Assembly (NCBI GenBank): GCA_025617745.1
Contig: CM046859.1
Location: forward strand, 25,657,371-25,721,370
Origin: Heliocidaris erythrogramma
Taxonomy: Eukaryota; Echinodermata; Echinoidea; Camarodonta; Echinometridae
DNA: 64,000 bases
Direction of reading: 5' to 3'
In this document: one piece after another, positions 36,684 to 47,489 of the stretch
How the letters are laid out: each line of letters starts with the position of its first letter
How positions within the stretch are numbered: the first letter of the stretch is position 1
The notes under the pieces: generated by a model
Told to the model about the DNA's origin: nothing
What the model saw: only the letters and a program-made list of their open reading frames with translations
The model's database searches: none
Made by a program: the position numbers and the translations under genes

Positions 36684-36755
36684 AACGCTGCTGAATCCAA
36701 AGTATCCTCCGGCATACTGCCGGGGGATACATTTGTCACACCCACCAAACAAGAA

Positions 36756-38639
36756 TAAGTAATGTGAAAGCTCATCACAACTGGGCAATTCAGCCGTTTC
36801 TTTCTTCTTCTATTGACGTCAAAAACCTCCTATTTGAACAAAAGATCTAACCCAACAGGCTTGAGTAAAGACTGGTACGTCACTGTCACTGAGCACTTGC
36901 TGTAAACACTGCACATAGTGTATGAAAATCCACCTACACATTCTTTTGACAGTGGTATAATGTCGTTCATACAAATAATACTCTTGTGGAACGGTAAATC
37001 CAATGAGATACCCTAACAACTACTTGTATACAGTAGCAACATCATAGACGAATCATAACAAAAGTCACAATAGGTTTGGAAAAAAATAGGTTTTCCCCCC
37101 TTTTTATTTTCTTCTGTGTTGTGTTCTTTATTGATTGCCCTCACGTCAGGTCACAGTGTGAAAAAAAAAATGTTTGCAGGATAATTATATGAGTGATTGA
37201 GATCGGGAAAGATACAAAGAACTTTGAAAACTTAAAAAGAGCTCTAAACAAAAATAACAATAATAAATAAAATTGCCTCTGTGGAATCCTCTCTTTTTTA
37301 TCAAAAAAAAATAGTAATGTGTACAAAGCTATGCCATGGTTGATTATTCACATTGAAGTATTAAATGCAACTGAGAATCGACTTTTACTAAAAATCTAAA
37401 TCAAATGCAAAAATCTCTCACCAATTCTTACGACTTTATACTCCTCGTGACACAGTCACACTCAAGATATTATCAATAAAAAGGAGGCCCCTATGTATGA
37501 TTATCTTTTCAAGGAGCTATTCAGCACTGTTTATTAATGATCTCTGCCTGAATGCTGCATCACAAACTATATTTTGATTTTTTTAATATGTTAATTCCCT
37601 TTTTCATAACAAACAAATCAGATAAACAATTGTCCAACAACTTCCCAGTGTGTATTTTTCAGATCAGACAATCAAACAGATCAATTTTTCCCAAAAAGAT
37701 GGATGAGTGACTTTTCCCACACCATTTCTCTCCTCTCCATCGAATAGAATCAATATTTTTCATTACTTTCTCACACCCACCAAATAAAACCATTCTTTTC
37801 CCTCTATCTATCCTCTTTCATCTCAAAGTCATCGCCCAGGTAATGGTGTCAAATATTGTGAAAAACAAATAACCATGGTTACCCTCAATATTTGTACTTT
37901 TGAAATAAAAACCAACCAAGCCGGAAAAAAAAAGTCCACACATGGTTGAGTGGAATTATGAAAGGTGTTGATCAAAGTGTGAGAGATAGATAGTTAGGTC
38001 ATAGTAGCTTATGGAATCATCTGTATGTATATGCAACCATCTGTGCACTTCAAAGTTTGCAGTGTCGCACAAACTTTACAGTCAGTGAACCCATGAAATA
38101 TGAAAATAATGTATTTTTAGCAATAAACGCTTTAGTCATAAGATTGCAAAGACGCAGCCACTGTGAAATGCTTACGCAATATCTGGTAAAAAATAAATAC
38201 ATTTACGATGAAAACAATTATATTGTTTGGATGGGTGAGAGACAGAAGGGCATTCACACTACATCATATATAAAGTATATTTGCTCACGGGAGCTCTGTT
38301 TGGATTTGCAAATGTAAAAATAATATTTCCTCAAAACTAACTTTAAGCATTTTATTTTCTAATACCAAGTCCCTTTTTTTAGTTTTCCAGATCTAAATCA
38401 ATCACAAATCTGGCTAACACTTTCCTGGCTCTCGATCAGCAGAAAATATTATCTTACAATTCTACAATTAAGAAATATTATACAACTCCCTGTAAACATA
38501 ACTCCTGTAAAATTTGAATCTATAACCAAAATGTTCAATTTCTAATTTAATTCACTGGAAGCCAGCAGCAAAAATTAGGACAAGTGTTGATTGAAGAGGA
38601 GCACAATTAACTTAACAAGAAATATCAATAATCCTGATG
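36756..38639. other. Unique AT-rich sequence
   Basis: Only short ORFs. A 14-bp match (TCACACCCACCAAA, 37771-37784) to the direct repeat bounding the 34.8-36.8 kb element is the sole feature noted. Confidence 0.5.
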
Positions 38640-38945
38640 AGGAAAGTGAAATTAGATTTTCTTAAAAATCATTATTGAAGAATTTTACAGGGTACAAAAA
38701 AGTAAGAAATTTGATATTCATATTGGGGAAATAGAAAATCAGAGCTGTTTACATGATTGAATGGTTTACACATTACAAAGAAAGTTAAGTGTGATATTCC
38801 CATTGAGGAAAGTGAAAATCGCAAATCAGTCAGATTATCAGACATATTTTGTTGTGATGATTGAAGATTTTACGGAGTACAAAGCAAGTTAAAAAGAAAT
38901 TGAATAAATGTACATGAAGAAAGTGAAAATCAGATTTTACTTCCT
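38640..38945. repeat. Four-copy diverged repeat (~86-106 bp)
   Basis: GAGGAAAGTGAAATTAGATTT (38639), GGGGAAATAGAAAATCAGA (about 38725), GAGGAAAGTGAAAATCGC (about 38812) and GAAGAAAGTGAAAATCAGATT (about 38917) mark the units. ATGATTGAA/ATTATTGAAGA, TTTTAC and GTACAAA lie between them. Confidence 0.5.
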
Positions 38946-40338
38946 GTAAGTGCATTGCCGATTCAACACCGTGACTGATAATCAAATGTCAATTATGCCT
39001 TTGGGTTCAGCAGTTTGTAACATGAGTCGGTATCCTGCATTACAAACGGACTAACTTGATTACACATATTGTTCATGGTTTTATTTGACTTTTCAAATGA
39101 TGATATGAAACTAGAAGGGATATATGAGCCACAAGAAACAGAAAATGCAAGTAAGTACTTTAAATTAATTGAAAATGAAATTGGTAGATACATTTCATGT
39201 TTCTATGAGCACTTTATACCAAATGGGTATAAAAACATGGCATGACAAACAATCATTCCCCTCGGAACCCAAATTTGCTTTTAAAAACATTTTACTTGAA
39301 TACACAAGTATGCCCAATGTAATAAAAACTTTTAAAATGTTTGATAACACCAATGACTTCACTTCTGAGGCATCAGTTCACATAATATGCCACAGGTATA
39401 CCGTAACCAATTCAAAAAGTTTTCAAAAAACATAAAATGGATGTAGTTATAGCAGAAGGAATGGTGGGACGGACGAAAAGTAGAAAGTAGATATTCCTGA
39501 TCATCACCCACTTGTATTCTTCCAGCAAATAGGTATCAAGGTATCTACGATAGCTTTAGTTAAAGATGGCTTCACCCTGAAGCGTAGTATTAACCTCTTT
39601 ATAAAACCAGAGCTTTTGCCACTGCAGATGCTAGCCTAAATTCAAAGAGATGGGATTGAACAGAGTAAAATAAACTTACAGGAGCAAACTCTTCTCTCAA
39701 TCCATAATTGTTACTTTGAGTCTGCAATCTTGATCAGAAATGGCAATAAAGGGACTCGATATTTCACACTTTATGATTATACCCCCTGAAAATAGGTTCA
39801 AATGAGTTAAAATTCCAGCATAACTCAGTGGAACATGGATCCAAATTGCTAGCACTTGAGCAAGACTACCCATATGATCCCCAGTAAGCCTTTCGCTAGT
39901 GTTGAAAGTGGGTCATCTACCTGGCTCACACATGGACGCTGCATTCATAACCATTATTTCTTTGATCATCGGACTGAAATAGATAGCCTAGTTCTGTTCA
40001 CGAATGCATTTCATATCAATAAGTATTCCATAGCCTGCAGAATTCTCAATTCAACTTTAATAAACAGTATAGATGAAGCAATGTATCCGACAATATTAAG
40101 AACTTTAAGCAATAAGAAGTGTTTTTTTTTATTGTTCTGAAATTTTACAAGCTTGTTTGCTTGTATGATAACATTCATAGGTAACTAATGTATGGGGGAA
40201 GGGGTACTCTAGCAAGATTAATAAATTGTTTCCATTAGATCATAATCAATCAATTACTTCAATTTTCAAGCACAACTAGCATCATGGAAGATGAGACCTA
40301 CTGGGTTTTTCCTCCAGACTATGATACATACAATGTGT
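38946..40338. other. Unique AT-rich sequence
   Basis: Short ORFs only; nothing recognised. Confidence 0.5.
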
Positions 40339-40559
40339 TCTAGCCCAATTCAAATTATTTAATTAGGTGGTCTGTCGTAGTCGACAGACCACCTCTTAAT
40401 TTCGTCAGAATTTTCTTTCTTTATTATTTCTTTATTATTTATTTTTATTTTTCCACCACTTTCTTGTTACCATGTTTCCTCAATATCGGCTGAGTCAATT
40501 TTTATCAAAATCTCTACAGTCATGAGGACCTATCAGGTCAAGCTCGGGTATCTATTTCA

Positions 40560-40584
40560 AGGTCATCAGGTCATCGTGACGTCA
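40560..40584 (+). promoter_or_regulatory. DR2 nuclear-receptor site next to a CRE
   Basis: AGGTCA-TC-AGGTCA (40560-40573) is a perfect DR2, followed 3 bp later by the palindromic CRE TGACGTCA (40577-40584). These lie in the 40.3-42.2 kb element. Confidence 0.45.
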
Positions 40585-40673
40585 TCCAGGCGCCATTTTG
40601 TGAAATCACATTATCAATCATATCTTCATAACGAGTCATCAAAAATAAACCATATTTGACACACATGAACTTC

Positions 40674-40686
40674 AGGTCACGGGTCA
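40674..40686 (+). promoter_or_regulatory. DR1 nuclear-receptor site
   Basis: AGGTCA-C-GGGTCA, a DR1 half-site arrangement inside the same repeat element. Confidence 0.4.
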
Positions 40687-41201
40687 ACATAAAATGTCAT
40701 TAAAATCCGTGCGTGCATCATGACGCGCACGTACGCGCGCGTCAAAATTTAAAAATGCTCAAAATCACTTTTTAATCAAATTAGGGTATGGTTCAGGACA
40801 TTTTACGCATTTTAAAATTTCCTGTCCGTGCGCGTTATGCGCGCGCACAGCGCGTAGAGAACGTAAAAACGCCATTTTTTCGCATGTTTCATCTTCCTGA
40901 TACTATTCTTGACAATTTCCAACTATTTACAGTCATTCTCGACCTTCCATAATGTCGTACGCGCGCATCAAACTTTCAAATTCGTGCGCACTTCAATGGG
41001 AATTCTAATGTAAAAAGTGGTAAAAACATGCCTATCTAGAATTCGCCATAGCTCCTCAGAATGCACGGAAACTCCCCAATTCCCTTACATATTCTGAAAG
41101 CCTGGGAGTTGTAGATTTGAATTCATGTAGAATTTTTGCCGATCTCATGTTCTAACGTCATCATATTTGCATATGAACTCAAAAAAATGATTTTGAAAAA
41201 A

Positions 41202-41337
41202 TGACGTCATCATTTTTGTATTCATTTGCTAATATTTCAGTAATAGGTGATCGATTTTCTTCCAAATTTTGATATGTTATAGCTGAGACAATTCTCTACC
41301 AGATTAGTCACCACCATTTTTCATTTTGATGACGTCA
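41202..41337 (+). promoter_or_regulatory. Two further palindromic CREs (TGACGTCA)
   Basis: Perfect CRE/ATF palindromes lie at 41202-41209 and 41330-41337, each followed by TCAT. A related AACGTCATCAT lies at about 41154. They appear to be part of a short internal repeat (TGACGTCATCAT). Confidence 0.45.
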
Positions 41338-41640
41338 TCATACGAAAATTTTCAATGCAAGATGCCATGTCAGAATTTTCCCTATTTGCGTGTTATGTCT
41401 ATGGAAGATGATTTTTTTTCGAATCATGAATCTACATGACATCGTTCTCTGAGCAGTATCTCAGTTATTTTTGGTCTATTTTCTTCCAGATTTTAATATG
41501 TTGTAGCTGAGACTATAAGCTTTTACAACTGTGGTCTCCAATTTTTGATCAGATGTCGGGATCATGCCCAATTTTTCAGTACAAAATGTGATTTGAGAAT
41601 CCCGTTTTCGTTTACGTGTTATCTCTATGGGAAATATTTT

Positions 41641-41725
41641 GGTCTATTGGTCAAAGCACTTGCCTCCCATTCCGGTGACCCAGGTTCGATCCCCGGTGGG
41701 TCCATAACAATTTTTTTTTTTTTTT
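41641..41725 (+). pseudogene. tRNA-like sequence (Gly-like) with T15 terminator
   Basis: A D-arm/A-box-like TTGGTCAAAGC (41648-41657) and a perfect B-box GGTTCGATCCC (41683-41693) are spaced as in a tRNA. The anticodon-region CTCCCATT and GACCC-GGTTCGAT-CCCGG resemble eukaryotic tRNA-Gly(CCC). A 3' acceptor strand TGGGTCC is present, but no 5' partner (GGACCCA) precedes it, so it is not a functional tRNA gene. Fifteen T follow 8 bp later, a typical RNA polymerase III stop. It could be a tRNA pseudogene or the head of a SINE inserted in, or carried by, the 40.3-42.2 kb element. The translated peptide across it (LVKALASHSGDPGSIPG) is an artefact of the tRNA sequence. Confidence 0.6.
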
Positions 41726-41924
41726 GCTTCTTTTTGCCTGTCATTTTACCATCCTCTTCGACTAGTATAACATAAAAAATCACAAATCATGTAATAAACT
41801 GCCTTATTTTCCGTATTATGTCTATTAGAAAGTAGTGTGCAGTAGTTTTGTGTACAACCCTATGGAAATTGTGATTTCCTGTCCTGTATTAGAGCAAAGG
41901 GGATAATCTGCCAAGTATCCTGTA

Positions 41925-42020
41925 TCATCATCATTATTATCGTCACCGTCATGATCATCATCGCCATCATATATCATTATAATCATCATAATCACCATTA
42001 TCATCATCACCATAATCATT
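41925..42020. repeat. CAT/ATC-rich microsatellite region
   Basis: Imperfect CAT and ATT trinucleotide repeats near the right end of the 40.3-42.2 kb element. Confidence 0.8.
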
Positions 42021-42261
42021 TTACAATGACCGTTACACATTTTGCTACATTCCCGTCCTCAAGAAGCATCTCCATTCATGGCATTCTTGACATCCTATCT
42101 TCAGTTTAGTATTTCCCCATTATTATGATCATCCTGATTACAATGATGATCGTACAAATTGAAGGACAGACCACCTAATTCGTCCTCATGACGAATTAAA
42201 TTCTAGTTACTCTTCTATACTAAACCACATACTTCACCACAGAGGGCTGGATCCTAGACCA

Positions 42262-42400
42262 GGGGAGCGTTTCATGAAAGGAAGTTGTCAGATATTTCAT
42301 CCGACAACTGTTATAAGCTACTGAAATCCTTGCATCTGATTGGCTGAGAGCAAATTTGTCGGACAAAATATCTGACAAGTCTTTTCATGAAACGCCCCCC
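42262..42400 (+). mobile_element. Hairpin MITE, arm type B
   Basis: GGGGAGCGTTTCATGAAAGG to its inverse ending GAAACGCCCCCC. The core is identical or nearly identical to the type A core, including CTGATTGGCTGAGAGCAAAT. It sits only about 55 bp beyond the right end of the 40.3-42.2 kb element. Confidence 0.87.
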
Positions 42401-44750
42401 AGGCGTGCCTTCGCATAACCTTTGCAGGCAATGCGGTGATGAGGGAAGTCAATGGAAGCCGTCAGGTCGCCCCGCTGGGCCAAACCATCCTTTGGGACCC
42501 CCATGAACCTCAATCCCAACCTAATGGTCCAATTGCCAGCTTTTTTCAACCCTCTTCCACATTGCCTCCAAAGTTTGCTTTATGCTAATGAGCTTCAAAG
42601 GGTAAAATTCACATTGCAGAAGTATCATAAAGAAGAGTTGCCTTGCAAGTTTTATGTTTCATGATATCATTAAATTTCAGTCCTCCATCTATGGGGCCAA
42701 GGAGGAGATCCCCACTGTGAGCTTTATTATTTTGTGCAGAGTCGAAGCTGAGTATCCTGCCCTGAGTAATTACAAATAATTCTTTGGATGGAGAAGCTCA
42801 GGTTTGGTCCATTTAATCACATTTTCATAAAGAGAACTAACTAATATAAGAAATTCAATACTCCTGACTTATACAACAATGCAATATCAGTTATGGTTAA
42901 GAAAACTATATGATTTTTGATAGAATGACTCTCTATACCATTTTCTATCACAAACCCCATAATAATAATAATAATACTTCGTTCTTTTATAGCACATTAC
43001 ACATAGCAAAAATGCATGTCTCTATGTGCTGAGAAATGAGAAAGTATTAAGTTAGAATGAAAATGGATACAGAGTTCACTGGCAAATACTCTAAGTGTTA
43101 AATAAATATTGTTTGAGGGAAATTTTAAACTTATCTAAGTAACCTAGGTTCTAAACTTCTAACGTTTATGGTGAACGTTTATGATGTGTTTCTTCCATAG
43201 TGAATATGAGCCTAATCTAATGCATGTAGAAGAATATGTTTGCTTATTCTGGATTTTTAAAAGCTATTCATTTGACCTTTACCAAGTCCTGTATGCATTT
43301 ATGTGAACAAGATCAGTATTTTTTTCATTAGAGAATGTTCTAAATGCACACTCCTTTGACCTTTCCAGGTTCCAAATGCAGTTTACATAAATAACAAAGC
43401 AGGTTTTCTATTTGTATATGGGCAAAATAAATGTGATTGGAATTCTACTATACACTCCTAGAAAATCAATGTGAATTGCATGACCTTTCAGCAACAGCCC
43501 ATTGAAATTGCGATTGAAATGAATAAAGTATGTATTCTCCCACAGCCTGTAAATCTTCCTTTAGAATCCTATCCAGCAGATGCAATCAATCCATCTTCCG
43601 CTGCTTTTCCCCGACTCCAAAACAAAATACCCATCCCGCGATCTCTTGCGGAGCTCCTTTGAAAGCAACGCTGCCATAAAATTTGCAGCGGTAACGGGGG
43701 AACTTCCATCACTCGGTCAGGTTAATAAAGGTTACCCCAATGTTGCGTCTAAAACCGTGCAGACATGCCAAATTAAGTGATGACTTCATTAGGCCTCAGA
43801 AGACTCACCCCCCCCCCACCCCAATCTCTACGAAGAGCTAGGGAATGATGTACATGTTTACAAGGCAGCTGGTAGCTAGGAGCATGCCACCAGCATCATG
43901 CATCTCGCGTCTTCGTCTCAAGATCGAGTCAATGCACTGAGTGAAGAAAAATGCTATCTCATTCTACGGTCGTTGCTTCATTACTCTTGGCTTTTATATC
44001 ACATAGATGCCCCGTAACTCCCGGAAGAGGCTCATTCGAAGCAGCTATTTCAGTCTCAGGCACTCAATAATGTGAAGTTTGGCGATAATGCAGAATGGCA
44101 TCTTCAATCTCCTACAAACCAGCAACTTTTTAGTTTGTTTTTCTCTCCAATGAACAAAATGAAAATGTACAAGTAGGGAACCAGACTGCAACTATGACAA
44201 ATACCAGCAGAAAAATAACAAATTGCCATTATTCAATTCAAAGTTTTTGCCATTGATTTTCTTTAGCAATTTACAAGGGGAAGGGGTTCTCTCATTTCCT
44301 TCTTGTAATTGATTTTGGACCAGAAAGCAAGTGACCGGAGGAAAAGGTGATATGATATCAATATTCTCTATGGAAAACATTCAAATTCACTTGTAAAACT
44401 TCACACCCATCCTGAAAAACAAAGCAGGCAAGATTTATTCAATATGTCTATCATTTGGTAGTATCATGTCAAAAATAACTACAACCTATGACTGACCTCT
44501 GACCACCTATATCAACCATTACATGGTATTCAGAGACCAAAGTGCAAGTCAAGTCACATCAGACTTCAAGAGTGCAACCTCCCCGACTTGAAACAGAACA
44601 TTGCAAAGCGCTCTTTAGGAAGACACTCTTCTTTTCTTCATCTTCTCGGGTATTTCCCCTAAAAAATGCATGACAGAGGGTGACGGAGGAGGAGGGCTTG
44701 AAGGGGGGTTTAGGGTGACATTATACAGCTATAAAACATGCACGATCAAT
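42401..44750. other. Mostly unique sequence with an (AAT)n repeat tail
   Basis: At 42960-43040 an (AAT)6 run is followed by CTTCGTTCTTTTATAGCACA and then CTCTATGTGCTGAG. AGCACA and TGTGCT form a small inverted pair. This AAT-plus-TATAGC-CA layout resembles dispersed repeat tails in marine invertebrate genomes, but I cannot name the family. Nothing else is recognised. Confidence 0.4.
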
Positions 44751-45300
44751 GGGCTTCGCTTTCTGCAGGATGTTCTCTGCCTCTCTACTGGAGGGTTCTA
44801 CAAACCAACTGTGCATGATCCCATTGACTCCCACTGACTCTTGCTGACTATGCTGTCCAATGAGACTGTGTTCACACAAAATGAAACACCAGTGGGCTTC
44901 GCTTTCTGCAGGATGTTCTCTGCCTGTCTACTGGAGGGTTCTACAAACCAACTGTGCATGATCCCATTGACTCCCACTGACTCATGCTGTTCACTAAAAC
45001 TGTGTTCACACAACACTGAGGCATGTTTCTGGAGTATGTTGCCAGAGATAAGGTACAATGGACTTTGTTTTGTATTTTATATAGTGCCTCTCTATGTCTT
45101 CTGAGGAAGTCTACAAACCACCTGGAAATGATTCCCAAAGGTTTCCACAAACTCATAGAGTGTTCATATCAGATCAAACAAAATCATTTGGGTAGAACTT
45201 GGGTGAAAAACTAAGGCATGTGTTTCACATGGAGCCATCTATTTATCTCTTGGAGAGCGTTCTACAAAGGAACTGTCCATAACAACCACTGACTCTCAAA
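44751..45300. repeat. Tandem duplication, 143-bp unit, two strong and two weak copies
   Basis: GGGCTTCGCTTTCTGCAGGA occurs at 44751 and 44894, and the first about 97 bp of the units differ at only one or two positions. Weaker relatives follow at about 45085 (TCTACAAACCACCTGGAAATGA) and about 45250 (TTCTACAAAGGAACTGTCCA). ORFs on both strands are by-products of the repetition. Confidence 0.75.
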
Positions 45301-46182
45301 CTAACCTAGGATGTTCTAAGAATATGCAGTTAAAATACCTTGGGAATCAATGATCTGATCGATATTGATTACAAGCACTGATTTGGGTTTTATATTACAA
45401 AAATCTTATAAATATCACCTTTACATCGCCTCACCTCTAGATCCTCATAAAAATTCCACTATACCAATCTAATGTAATGACCCCTGGAGATTCATGTGGC
45501 ACTTTGTGAAGTCTACTTTCACAATTCATGCCTAAATCATATTAGGTGTGATTCCTTTGAGCAAAGAACATCCTTAAAGGTGATGTACCTTCTCCAGTTC
45601 TGCTAATAAGGAAATTTTATTAAATTCTCTAAAAATCAACAAATTAATATTGAATGATAAAACAACAAACAGACAATGATCGGCCAGACGAGTTTGGGAG
45701 AAGATGTGTAATTAAGGAGTAAAATTTACAATAAGATCAAAACAGGGCTGATCAAGCCCATGAACAGATTATGTAGTCCCATATATGCAAGTCTGTGTTT
45801 GTGGTTTTAAACGAAGTGAGGCCCCTTTATATTAAGTGACTTTTTAATAATCTTGTTACAATTTGATGGTCATAATTAACTATATATCGGGTATGTGTTA
45901 AACTATGCAGTATAAGTTTTTGAACAGTTACTCTTTGATATTTAGTTCCATTACCATAGCAAAAGATTGTAACCTTTAATTTTGGACAAAATGAGTCATA
46001 GAGCGCTCTAACAACTTCATCCAAGTGTGATGAAATTGTCCAAATAAGTTGGAAGAAAGCTGAAGCTGAGCGGCCATATAAGCACCCAGGGAGAAGAAAT
46101 TTGGAATGAATGTTGGGAGATTGATCAGGTGTAAACTACACTGTCAACTCCTATCTCCCAATCAGTTGAATGAACTCACTTC
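45301..46182. other. Unique AT-rich sequence
   Basis: Short ORFs only; nothing recognised. Confidence 0.5.
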
Positions 46183-46645
46183 TCACTGATTTGCCTGCCA
46201 GGTGAAGGAGTTGGGAGCTAATCCTGAGAGAGGGTAACATTTCATCTGGATTTCTTCATCATGGGCTGGGATAAGTGGAGACCGGGTGCACTTTCCATGT
46301 TGCCCAAGCGGAATCATGTTTTTATTGGTAATGTAGCACCTTGGTCCCATTGCGGAGACGGTGAAGGTAATGGAGACGTCTAGAGAAGGATTGGAAATGC
46401 ACAAACAGATAATCTCTTGAAGAAATCTCTGTTTTCCATTAAACGAGATCCGGTGATCCAAGCCCAGCGGTCTTAACCACTGCACGATGATTGTGTAATG
46501 GAATCACAGTAAACATGCTCACATTTTCTGCATCAAGTTCAAGACTTGTTTCTAATTTAACCACATAATCTCCCCCTGACAGTGACAGAAACCCTACACC
46601 AAAGATGTGATAACAATCTCCAACATGCAATAGAAATTCCCTCAT
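46183..46645 (-). CDS. Candidate minus-strand exon(s) or decayed gene, beta-sandwich-like
   Basis: Two overlapping minus-strand frames look protein-like. Frame 1 (46645-46439) includes YHIFGVGFLSLSGGDYVVKL, ETSLELDAENVSMFTVIPLH. This resembles the end of a PKD- or Ig-like beta-sandwich module (aromatic-x-F, G-x-Y-x-V-x-L). Frame 2 (46503-46183) includes SLDVSITFTVSAMGPRCYI and EEIQMKCYPLSGLAPNSFTW, a pattern like the start of such a module (C, then G, then W). Frame 2 ends at a donor-like CA/GTGAGAAG (about 46185). Frame 1 contains an acceptor-like TTTCTGTCACTGTCAG. Being in different frames, they would need an intron or a frameshift. The domain resemblance is my impression, not a search result. 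Open lengths are within chance. Confidence 0.25.
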
Positions 46646-47489
46646 TAAGGACGTTCATGTATCAAGTAATCATTGAGATTCATTAATCTTTTTTTTTTTC
46701 TCAACCACATCAGAATCTCCCATTCTTTATGCATGGATTAAAACAAATCTCACCAATGACTAGTTTATATTGTAATTAGTATTTTACTGAAAAGCACATC
46801 TTTAGTGAACCATAGTGTTCATTTAAACAAAGGTCAGAAAAACTGAGAGAACATTGATTTCAATATATCCCATGTGTGAACAGATTTCAGTATTTCTTGT
46901 GTGTGAATGATCCACATGTGAATTTCTTAATTAAATTTTACATCAATGCAGGAAAGAATGAGGATCACAAGGATATGAAAAAATGAGATTTATCCCTATT
47001 GATATTTTGCAAGCAAGTACAGCAAAAAGAAATGTAAAATAATTTGTTTGATTTTCCAACCGTATATCCCCAATGTATTGTTGTTACTTCATTATACAGA
47101 TATGAGCTAAATTCACGTCATACTACAGCATTGCTAGGGAAACTCTTTAGATTATCAGTGTCTCTAACTACATCCAACTGATGTCCGCATGGAAAACATT
47201 ACACGGCTATTCCTGAGGCCTTTCATCCCACCTAAAAGCACATGCCATTGAGGGGGTATAACATGTGCTATCATAGGCTTAGTATGCTTGGTATGTATTA
47301 TAATGTAATGCACCACATCGAGATTTAAATCCACTTCTTCACTGTCTGCCGTTGACATAAACTATCTATCCCCCGTGAGTCATCGATGCATCTTACAAGG
47401 AGCTTACATCCGCCTTGATCTTTTGCTTCAGAGTCCAGAGAGAAACGTGTGGTCGTATCGGTGTCTTAACTTGCAGCCATAATGCATGC
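46646..47489. other. Unique sequence, nothing recognised
   Basis: Short ORFs only; no element or reliable exon. Confidence 0.5.

Larger units (their letters stand above)
34816..36755. mobile_element. Composite element: direct repeat, TIR, tandem array, CGG tract
   Basis: The block is bounded by a perfect 27-bp direct repeat beginning ACATTTGTCACACCCACCAA (34816-34842 and 36729-36755). Inside it lies a 14-bp perfect inverted repeat ATGTATCCCCCGGC (34879-34892, inverse at 36719-36732). The interior is a ~150-bp tandem array and a CGG microsatellite. No transposase is visible. It resembles a non-autonomous DNA transposon that has amplified an internal satellite. The 27-bp repeat could be a long target duplication, or the terminal part of a larger element, because a partial copy of it (TCACACCCACCAAA) occurs again at 37771. 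Confidence 0.6.
40339..42206. mobile_element. ~1.9-kb palindrome-ended element (Helitron-like or TIR MITE)
   Basis: The left end holds a perfect hairpin, AGGTGGTCTGTCG/TAGT/CGACAGACCACCT (40365-40394). The right end repeats GACAGACCACCT (42165-42176), followed at once by a second hairpin TAATTCGTC/CTCAT/GACGAATTA (42176-42198), AATT and CTAG (42203-42206). A 3' hairpin before CTRR with T after it is the Helitron signature. The CAT-rich microsatellite near the right end recalls Helentron-associated elements. TTCTAG occurs at both extremes (40339 and 42201), so a target duplication is an alternative, as is a TIR element sharing AATTAGGTGGTCTGTC inverted at both ends. No Rep/helicase or transposase ORF is present, so it is non-autonomous. 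The interior is CpG- and CG-alternation-rich with several CRE and nuclear-receptor motifs. Confidence 0.65.

Noticed and set aside
41641-41703. Functional tRNA-Gly gene
   Set aside because: The 5' acceptor strand is missing and the anticodon stem pairs poorly, so it is called tRNA-like only.
41545-41775. ORF containing LVKALASHSGDPGSIPG
   Set aside because: This peptide is the translated tRNA-like sequence, not a protein domain.
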